From positions 124,001 to 188,000 of the forward strand of contig JAGPNK010000006.1 in assembly GCA_020746835.1 (NCBI GenBank): DNA of 64,000 nt. The letters run 5' to 3'. The notes beneath the pieces are model-generated. The model was not told the DNA's origin. It saw only the letters and a program-made list of their open reading frames with translations, and searched no databases. Below, one piece after another: positions 56,801 through 64,000 of the stretch. How positions within the stretch are numbered: position 1 is the first letter of the stretch; each line of letters starts with the position of its first letter. The position numbers and the translations under genes are program-made. This stretch comes from Stachybotrys elegans. Taxonomy: Eukaryota; Ascomycota; Sordariomycetes; Hypocreales; Stachybotryaceae.

Positions 56801-57707
56801 GAGAGCGATGGCGGGTCAGCTGGACAGCAGTAGTAGGGGCGGCGTCGTCGGCCAAGGATGCGGTATACGCGGCGAGTTGAGAGGATCGTCTACTATCGCT
56901 CCGTTTCAGCTCTCCGTGAAGTTCTCGAATGGCATCGTCTATGGAGCTGGTCATAGACAGCCTCTCGGCGGTGGCCTCGAGTTGGGCGATGTTGCTGAGG
57001 CAGGAGCCAGACCGGGTGTTCAAGTCAGGGGTAGGATGCTTGAGGGCCAAGGTGATGTCCGAGGTGGACTGGATAATGGGGGTAGGATGGGCAATGACGG
57101 TGTCAGGCTGGACGCTGGCGGTTCTCAAGGGTGGAAATTGGGACGGCGGCGATATCGACAATGGACTTTGTTGACTGTGGCTCCCAGGGGAAGGGAGAGA
57201 GCGATGCTCGGGCTCCGTCAGCGGTGGCTCGTATTCTTGACCCCTGAGAGGTGGCGGCGTCGATTTGGGGTTTTGGCTCGGGTCGCTAACCAAGGAAGGC
57301 GAAATGAGGTGCGGCGCATCATGGATCCCCACATGCTTTTGTTGTTGTTCATGCACGGGACTCAAGAGGGTAGCAGCCACGGTTGGTTTCGCCGTTGCAG
57401 ATGTGGCAGAGGATGGAATGGTGGCGGTGTTGTTGGCGGTAGACGTTGCCGTTGACAAGACAGGCTTGGAACCTTCGCGCACGCCGCCAGCGCCAGCATC
57501 AGCACCGCCGTCAATGTCGCCGACGTCGGAAAAGGGCTCGAAGTCGTCGAGGGTCAGAGGCGTATACAGAATGCCATGAGACAAGATGGGCGTGGGGTTC
57601 AGGCTCGATGTCGAAGAGCTCGTGTTGGGGGAAGCGACGCCGTTGGTTGAATCATCGTTGTGGTCGTCGCATGTCGGAATCGACGAGTAGGTCGAAGCGG
57701 CCGCCAT
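53868..57707 (-). CDS. Large disordered protein with LxxRRxRL repeats
   Basis: One uninterrupted exon of 3,840 nt encodes 1,279 aa from MAAAST at 57707; an in-frame Met at 57827 would add 40 residues of random look. Most of the chain is Ser/Thr/Pro-rich and predicted disordered. A conserved-looking central stretch reads ARVPAMLNLPPKLSS and RNMRHSQVLGAMM. Toward the C-terminus a charged coiled-coil zone (about 1000-1220) contains three copies of L-x-x-R-R-x-R-L: LSHRRARL, LGERRRRL and LGQRRRRL. The end is Gly/Met/Gln-rich and closes with VEQWRQGVSQ. There are no catalytic motifs. It looks like a scaffold or regulatory protein conserved in ascomycetes; I cannot name its function. Confidence 0.82.
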   Translation of the reverse strand: MAAASTYSSIPTCDDHNDDSTNGVASPNTSSSTSSLNPTPILSHGILYTPLTLDDFEPFSDVGDIDGGADAGAGGVREGSKPVLSTATSTANNTATIPSSATSATAKPTVAATLLSPVHEQQQKHVGIHDAPHLISPSLVSDPSQNPKSTPPPLRGQEYEPPLTEPEHRSLPSPGSHSQQSPLSISPPSQFPPLRTASVQPDTVIAHPTPIIQSTSDITLALKHPTPDLNTRSGSCLSNIAQLEATAERLSMTSSIDDAIRELHGELKRSDSRRSSQLAAYTASLADDAAPTTAVQLTRHRSHSSSIVATNTAARQGGYSPAAYVMSPNHSLTGRLRAGSKTSTGRPDIDLEPTITRHGPGKTSVRSVRSAKMSLAEISESEPISLTQTVLDEADAAPPLRLEDHPAATSADKPYQLELPGTGLSSWNLDDHDKTPLALDPAAETTKQGASHAAEQRPRSSHSENYSDQDEDAFKDFDGVHCEPDDDYYEPPHPQPHPHARVDFDVHPHEPVGSEFPQARVPPPDMARPQSYFDPASGQQMLYYPARVPAMLNLPPKLSSRPKAAERNMRHSQVLGAMMEANGFVPRPAANRSSAMPDRKSNAGLAAGRDSWLPDPIAGHRDSFAALSSYDPLRDPDAQSTRGDEPAMQPEHEIEPEQPSDTLRRPPRLSQMDPENRKSRMSKLDALPAHLRASAYFDLPSTSPEIEIKDGSAMATLDSILDASAHAPVSAFVDHTFAGKLGAEVYGKEKKRKSQGAAAALAPDAAMPGHKKKPSFMGLGKRSTSYNSADKSATTSDPRHGEDSDGEGQAQRRSIDGRSDDDQDNDAHAAEGEGQSDEDSDEVPDTYQGAPTTLLAELQIRKQQQKQRTQHITKAFPNGMHSTLLEMDAVAETQRKHRKNKRVNLAWEDPDGMHNQEESDDEDVPLAIIAAKAHGAKNLADLERPIGLMERREMEENEPLSHRRARLQGLEPPMVAKRPSMMAFSASMPMLAGGAPLSPGSPLIQEPPEEEIEGETLGERRRRLAAKEAAQDEADGRLSRVRPVSNAFSAELLSQFGDTLEPEKPSSRKENKTPNVNGEEETLGQRRRRLQAEREAREQEMNHQTPTAAGQEDKLTRRLSLADMLSAHPKKVEDPHSLEEKRRVEEQNRIAREQEAKLAAMRKQMPTTLITPTVERSGGFRGGRYNDGIGGGQGLLHTAQSNPALHTQAYGMNQLNHRASTVFSAYNMPTQQPMYGGGMNMGGYSGMSPYGGAALQQGAQYPMPGSMNRVEQWRQGVSQ

Positions 57708-60700
57708 TTTTTCTTCTTCTGCAGTTTCTCTGCGACAGGCGTCAGGTCTCGGGCGTTTGAAACCTTTGCATATGCAGAGGGAGCTGAGGGAGCGCGAGCG
57801 CCTCGCCCTGGCGCAGACAAGAGGCACGAGTGGTGAGCCAGTAAAGACAAGATTAAGCTTGTTGGAATTTGAAGGAGGGTGGGAAGTGATGGTTTTCAGT
57901 CAGAAGGATTTGGGGGGGATCTTTGGGGGATCTCTCTCTTTCCCACTTTACTTTTTTTTCTGGCTCTCCCCTTCCTCCAGTTGCGTCGATTCCTCGCTCC
58001 TTCTCCAGATGCCACCCCTCTGGGCGCTTTTGGCGATCAGGCAAGAGGCAGAGGTCTGTCAGTGATTGGCTGCCTCCCAGTGCCGAATGCAAGACAATGC
58101 GACCCAAAAAGCAAGAAACAGGGGCCCTGAGGCGGCGGTGGCGGTGATGTGATGTGCGATGTATCAAAAGTGATCAGCGATCAACGGTGGTGTAAATGGA
58201 AACGGCATGCAAGGCAAGCCAGTTGAGTGGGCAGCGAAGCGATGAGCCAAGACATTGACATGCCCGCCCAGGCGCCAACCGATGCCAATGCCAATGCAAA
58301 AGCAAACAGCACGATGCAGGTGCAGATAGGTGCAGATATGCAGCAGATGGTTTCCCAGCTTGTTGGACTCTTGGTCACACAAGACAGACAGGTTGGAGAG
58401 AATGGGGGAGAAAAAACCGGGAGGGAATCGAGAAACAAACAGGGAAACAAAACAAGGAAAAACCGGAGCATGCCAGTGGGAATCCCAAGGTGGGATCGGG
58501 ATGTCATTTTACAGTACGAGCGGATGGATGCCATCTGCCATGCCATGCCATGCATGTCAAAGCCGGCCGTGTCATGGATAAGGTACTAGACGTACTCGGT
58601 GCAGCATGTACAGCGTGTTCAGCGTTTACGGCGCATCCAGAGGGAACATACAAGGTACCTGCGGGTACCGAGTACCACCTTGGTAGTACGACCACTTCCC
58701 TTACTAAGTACTTGTAGTTTCAAGCCAATGCGCCCCTTCTTCGCTTCTTTTCTAGGTTTTTTTTTCCCTTCCTTTCTTCCTGCATCCTGTTGGACCTGCA
58801 GACCTGGTTCCTGTTGGGGCTCCGCTTTGATCGTGTTTGATGGGGGATGAATGGCCAAACAGGGGGGTGTCGTATCCCTTTTTAATTTTCTTGTTTCTTT
58901 TCTTTCTTCTTTTTCCCCCTTCATTTTATTATTTTCTTTTATTTATTTATATGACTCTTCTCATCGTCGCCCAACCTTGGTCCTTGAGCCAAGTACTCCC
59001 AAGTACCATACCATCCTTCTCCTTATCAGGAAAAGAAAATGGGAAATGAGACGGCATGCACCCGGTGTGCTATCCAACTCCCTATCAGGATGTGAGCGTG
59101 TGGACCTGAAGATCATGTCTAGTTGCAGCCCATCTGCACCTTGGGCTGTAGCTTGGCGGTACCCTGAGTGTATTCTTCTTCCTTATTTTTTTTTTTTCCT
59201 TTCCGTTTCACAGCCACAGCCCCAGTCCATGTGTCAACCTCGTGTCGGAAGCAGCTTTGCGCCTGTTGGTATCAGGATGCTCACCTTCAGCTGTTATCAT
59301 CACATGCGCCCAATATTTGCAAGACGCCCGTCCAGCAAGCAATCACCCGAAACCCCTGTTCATGCAGCCAGCCCTATTTATCTTATCTCTCCCAAGCACC
59401 ACCTGTTGCCGTATACGTCCATGCCATGACAGTAGCAGGCGTCGGGAGAGGCCTAGACTGCTGCTCTCAACGACGCCGTCTGGATCCGTCCTCGAGGCCG
59501 TTCTGGAGCGACCTCTTGATCTCCTAGCCCGGCGGCCCATCTAGCGGTGGCTTCTCCCTACCCCCTTTTCACTTTCCCATCCCTGTTTCTCGTTTCTCGT
59601 TTCTCATTTCTCGCTTCTCCTATGGCGTGGCGAAGATGAGTCTCGGAAGGATGCATTTTCAGCTCCAGCTCCAGCTCTCACCAAATACGAGCACAGGGCG
59701 GTACAGGGCCTCGCACGGCCCGAGCCTTTCTGCTGGATGCCGTCCATGGTTCCATGGTTTGGATGCCGGTAGTTGTACATATCGCAGCATGTCTGTCGAC
59801 TTGCCGGTCAACCTGCGTCGTGTCATTGAGTATCGGACGTGGATGGGTCTGTCTCGTCACCTCCATTATTCGTGCTACCACATAAACCGAGCCCCGTGTT
59901 TGGATATGCGCAGAATGTGCCACCAAGTGCCGACCATGGCCATCACGCATGCGGATCCGTCATCAGGCTCACTTGGTCATCCATCCGTTTTATCTCGAGG
60001 GTCTTATCTTTTGCAACCATCCAGTGGCATTTCATGGGGTTCAGATAATCTAGCCCTGCACCTTGGATGCAACCTTGGCCCAGAAAGCCAATCTAACCAC
60101 CCCTTGTTGGCCCACGTCATAACGCATGCTCCCCATCTTGATGTATCCTTCACTCGAGGTAGAAGTACAGTACCTGGCATGCGCGCTCGTCGTCTCTCAT
60201 TAGTCTCATGTGGATGGCAGATGGTCCAGTTCAAACGTCAAAGCTATCGTGACCATGCTGCCTGTCCACTCTTGATCGATGGCGCCCGGCTTGCCACGAA
60301 TACTGTACTGTCTTGCAATTTCTGCAGCCATATCGTGCCAAGTAGCCCCCAAAGGCTTGCCCATCGGTAGGATCTGCGCCAAGGACGACGTTGTAGGCGC
60401 TAACACGGTCTCACCTCTTCCTCCACGCGACAGCCTTCCACAAACACCGCCACATCCATGTTCGACAAATCCTCTGCACAGCAATCTCCCTTATCAGCAG
60501 CCATTGCCGAAACTGATGGATGCCGCTTGTTGTGATAGGATGCACAAATGATTGATATCTACAGTGGCGCCACAGTGTGCTACATAGTACCACACCACAA
60601 ACGCGCCCATCTCCTTTGCAGGTGTGCCAGGGTCAAACCTTAAGGCTGATTGATTGACGAGCCGCCCTGAAATCAACAAATGCATCTGCATCACAAACAG

Positions 60701-63700
60701 GCGTGAACGACTGATCCTACCAGTCGCCTGTGCTACCCAAGCGCAAGGGAGGTAGTGGGTGTTTTGGCCTAAGCTGTAGAGTCGATGAGCAAAGCTATCT
60801 CATGGCGATGGTATCGGTAGATAAAGGTGATAATGGCCGATGAAAGACCCTCTTTTGCGCCGACCAACAAGATGGGTGAAGCCCCGTACCGGCTTCCTAT
60901 TTGCGCCCTTTCACTTCTGATGTGACAGGACTGTCCTGGAGACCTGGGAGGAGAAATGATCACGGGCTGTTGCACGGATCGCCAAGATGGCTAAAGTACG
61001 TAATGTACTTTCCAGTGGCAGGCATGTGGAACGACGGACACAGCGGAGGACGGAGCACATCTGTCACGAGGTTGATCGAGACGCTGGTGAAAGCATCTCG
61101 ATTCTCGCCAGCAAATGTCGCTTAGGTCCAAGACAAAGCGGACCTGGTTGATTGCAGGTCATTCTTGAGACACAGGCAGTCTTCAACAGTTTAGCGGTGT
61201 GCGTGCATCCATCCCATCGCCCTTCCCAAGTCCCGGGTCGAATCCGCGGAGCTAAGCTTGCTGAACCAAACCTGAATCCAGGCAAGACTTCCACAAATGG
61301 CTTCTATCTGCCAGCAAACAACGGGCGACTAAGTGGAAATCGTCTATTACCAGAGGGGCAGCCGGCAACGTCCTTTCCTGGAGACGAAAGAGGGTCGAAG
61401 CACGGAGGCTGGACCCAGGAACCGGTGCAAGCGATAGTTTTCCCACAGATGCCGTTGCGGCTTTGGTCGGCTATCATCCCATTCAGCGAAGGCGTCTGTA
61501 GGTGCGCACTCTTCCAACTGGTCACGATACGTTGTATTGTGTATGATCAGATTGGCATCTCGGCTTCAGCCGGCGCATCAGCTGATGAAGGTACGGGAAT
61601 GAGGACCAGGATGCCCCATGGTGCGCCCACCCTTCCGTTTCCATCCATTCCTACCCACAGTCGATACCTGACTCATGATCGGGCAGCATGCAGACAACAG
61701 CGTAAGTAACGCGCACATTAGCCGCCTGTGCCTGGGCAGATACAAGTCAATAAATTGCCGCGGAACTGCGAGCTCTGCCGATAGCGCCTAGGAATCAGTG
61801 GGATAGTGGAAGTGGCGGGACAGCTCAGAGCTGAAAGGCTTGGCCAGGCCGAGGAATTGGTTCCATTCCTCCGCACGTTGCATGCCATAGCCATGTTCCA
61901 TGTTCCTGTTCCATATTCCATGAGGGTTTTGTCCCAGGAAAGGGCCAATGCTGGGTCAATACGAGATGGTGTCATGGCAAATTATCCAAGTGGTGGCGCT
62001 GATAGTCTTGGAGGGGTCAGCTTGGACGCCGTGTGCTTCAACGTGCGGCCGATAAATTGGGCGGCCTGCGCTCAATCCAATAATTCGATGCTAATAAATG
62101 GTTACCTCCACGCACCTCTCCCATGCTGGGCGCTAGATGATGCATCTGTATCTTGGTTGCCTGCACCTCGAGTGTGATGAGTGTGAGGTCTCAGACAAGC
62201 TGTCCATGTATGTGCAGTCGAATAGAGTCGGTGAGCAGAAAGGCGGAAGCCGCCCAGAGCCAGCCATCGACGGCGGGAGGCTGCGCTAGGGCCCAGGGGC
62301 CCCTGTCAGGCCACGCGTTGTTTGCCAGAGGATGGAGGGGGAGGGAGCCTGAAGAGCATCATCACCCAGGGTCAAGCAGAAGCAGAGAGGGCGCTCCCCT
62401 CTTGCTCTCTTGCTCTCTTCCCCTTTGTAGGTGGTGGGTATGCACCCTGCACGTCTTGCAGGCCTGCATGGCTCCGAGGACTGGAAGAGTCTATGGCCGA
62501 GGCTGGAGAGGTCGAGAATCTTGGATGCCAAGGGACCACCGAATGATGTCAACCCCAGAATGGCGTGAACGGGAGGAGAGGTGCTGCCAAACCTCGCCCA
62601 TTGCCACACACTTCGAGCACACTCGTACGCGGTTGGATAAATGGTGGGCTCAACCACAAGGTTCTGCAGCCAGACGGTTGGGAGCTGAGGGCCAATGGCG
62701 GCGCGCCTCAACGCAATGCAACACACCTCAACGGTGTTGTGTCGGCGACGATAACTTCCCGTGCAGGCCTAGGCCCATTGCCCATTGCCCTTCTGTCCTT
62801 TGTCCCGCGTCTATCTCGCTGGCTTATCTTGCCTTTTGCGTGTGGTGTGGTGCAGTGCAGGTAACATGTCACCCGACGGTCGTGTCTAGACCAGCAATGC
62901 CTGACCGGTCCCTCCCACTTGCTTTCCGTGGACAGCTGGACAGTGGATGGGCGGTGCATGGATACCATGAAGAGAATAACAAAAAATGAGATTCATGCTG
63001 GTCTCTCGCCGCCTCGCCTGGATCCCGCTCTTCCAAGGTACGACTAGGTATGATGTATATGCTAAGGAAAGTACCAAACTTCTAGTCAGGGCACCTGCCG
63101 CTTCCCTCACCTGCCTTTGGAGGTACCTCTGGGCTAGTGCTGCGATACCCCACCATGGAGGACGGGGCTCGTCCGGCAACCGCCACCATCAGATTCAGAC
63201 TCTGCCCCACCCATCTGCTTTCTCGTTCAATTATTACCATCGTGAGCCCCGGCTTCTCTTCCTTCTCTTTTGTAGCAGCTACCTTCCAAGACCACCCCGC
63301 TGGTGCTTGCGACTGTCCTCCCCGGCACTTTTGCAGCCGTCTTCTCTTCCTCTTTTTGTTAGGGCGTCTGCTCTGCTCTGTTCTTCTCTGCTTTTGGCTG
63401 GCACTGCTCTATTGCTCTTCTATTGTCCGTTGCTTTGCTTCGCTTCAGATTCCCACAAGCGGACCCCCACCCTCGATATCAGCTGCCAGCCCAGACCACC
63501 AGCGCCTCTCCTGCTCTTCTGCTCAACCCCCCCCCCCTACCTCTGCTCCAACTCGAGATTCGGGGAGCCATTTTATGTTCATACTCTGATCTTTGAGTAC
63601 CACTATCTGCGCCGCTTTCGCTTCAAACCTCCTTCGTTCCGCCCTATCCCTCCATTTCTACGTCGTTCAGCCGACTCCCCCCGTTTCCCCTTCAGCCCGT

Positions 63701-63717
63701 CTACTTGTGTGCCAATC
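57708..63717. other. 6-kb intergenic region between divergent genes
   Basis: I see no supported gene in 6 kb. Both flanking genes point away from it, so it holds two promoters and probably long 5' UTRs. Contents include pyrimidine runs (59170-59200, 59580-59620), TTTCTCG short repeats, short TACC/GGTA inverted words at 58650-58700 and a strongly CT-rich leader at 63190-63710. Two long plus frames (59627-60370 and 62153-62989) are Ser/His/Cys-rich and look like chance open frames. Confidence 0.5.
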
Positions 63718-64000
63718 ATGGTCAGAGCAGAGGAACCGCGGCGGCGGTTCGCTCCCATCCCGATCGAAACTACATTCGCCTCGGTGCGGAAAGGATCCCA
63801 GTATCCAAATCCCATGGGGCCGAACCCGGAGCTGACACCCGAACCCTCCCCTCGGTCTCCTTCGCCCGTTCCCGCAGAACTCCGCGAAAGGCGTCGTTTC
63901 GCCCCTCAGCTCATTGAAACATCTCGAAGGACACGTCGTGTTGGCGATGAAGGTCCCGCAACTAAGCCTACCGACAAGACAGACATCACCCCTTATACCA
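63718..64000 (+). CDS. Partial gene, N-terminus with twin RRRFAP...IET motifs
   Basis: An open frame starts at 63718 (MVRAEEPRRRFAPIPIET) and is still open at the window edge after 94 codons. The N-terminus carries RRRFAPIPIET at about 9-19 and a second copy, RRRFAPQLIETSRR, at about 64-77, separated by a Pro/Ser-rich linker (TPEPSPRSPSPVP). The repeat of R-R-R-F-A-P-x-x-I-E-T looks like a conserved short linear motif. A long CT-rich leader precedes the ATG, and codon usage is coding-like. The rest of the protein lies outside the window, so no function can be given. Confidence 0.7.
   Translation, partial: MVRAEEPRRRFAPIPIETTFASVRKGSQYPNPMGPNPELTPEPSPRSPSPVPAELRERRRFAPQLIETSRRTRRVGDEGPATKPTDKTDITPYT

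Noticed and set aside
56493..57455. 320-codon plus-strand frame
   Set aside because: Antisense shadow of the large disordered-protein gene.
59627..60370. 247-codon plus-strand frame
   Set aside because: Ser/His/Cys-rich random-looking composition with no family motif, splice signal or promoter element.
61214..61260. GGTCGAATCC word resembling a tRNA T-loop
   Set aside because: No matching acceptor stem, D-arm or anticodon arm could be folded around it.
62153..62989. 278-codon plus-strand frame
   Set aside because: Random-looking composition with no domain; overlaps other frames on both strands.

Overview
This 64 kb window is genomic DNA of a filamentous ascomycete (Pezizomycotina; Sordariomycetes is plausible but not proven). 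The reasons are short introns of about 50-90 nt with GTRNGT donors and CTNAC-like branch sites, single-gene spacing without operons, and typical fungal families: Zn2Cys6 regulator, DHA2 and Dal5-type MFS pumps, F1/T1-type RNase, GH128, CBM1, FRE-type ferric reductase and Mx-like dynamin. No rRNA, tRNA, CRISPR or intact transposon was recognised. Exon structures below were worked out by eye from splice signals and frame continuity; every multi-exon protein listed as supported joins into one open frame.

Left part (0-10 kb): a polytopic membrane protein and a flavin monooxygenase are transcribed divergently from a shared 634-bp region. An RBR-type E3 ubiquitin ligase with an internal octapeptide repeat follows. 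Then comes a gene-poor stretch holding two inverted, decayed copies of the same gene fragment, a small six-cysteine secreted protein, and a GH128 glucanase-like protein without a signal peptide. 10-20 kb: a 14-TM MFS efflux pump and a CLC chloride channel/transporter are divergent, followed by a DUF3237 protein, an APH/choline-kinase-like phosphotransferase, and a polyproline-start protein with a 30-nt poly-T leader.

20-40 kb: a 737-aa Zn2Cys6 transcription factor convergent with a ferric reductase, a 3.2 kb gene desert, a four-TM protein with an extraordinary Trp/Tyr-rich loop, an 800-aa secreted beta-helix protein carrying a C-terminal CBM1, and an Mx-like dynamin with a lysine-rich/acidic tail. 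39-44 kb: a secreted guanyl-specific RNase, a 16-cysteine secreted protein and a Dal5-family permease.

44-64 kb: two long intergenic regions (5.6 and 6.0 kb) flank three genes: a secreted acidic protein with FDEL repeats, a YAT-family amino-acid permease, and a 1,279-aa disordered protein with a repeated L-x-x-R-R-x-R-L motif. A probable multi-exon gene of unknown function sits inside the first desert, and a new gene starts at 63718 and runs off the window.

No single pathway links the window. The most connected set is functional rather than operonic: secreted or wall-active proteins (six-Cys protein, GH128, beta-helix-CBM1, RNase, 16-Cys protein, FDEL protein) interspersed with transporters, as is common in accessory fungal regions. 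The best candidates for something undescribed are the monooxygenase/membrane-protein pair, the FDEL-repeat secreted protein, the aromatic-loop membrane protein and the beta-helix-CBM1 enzyme.
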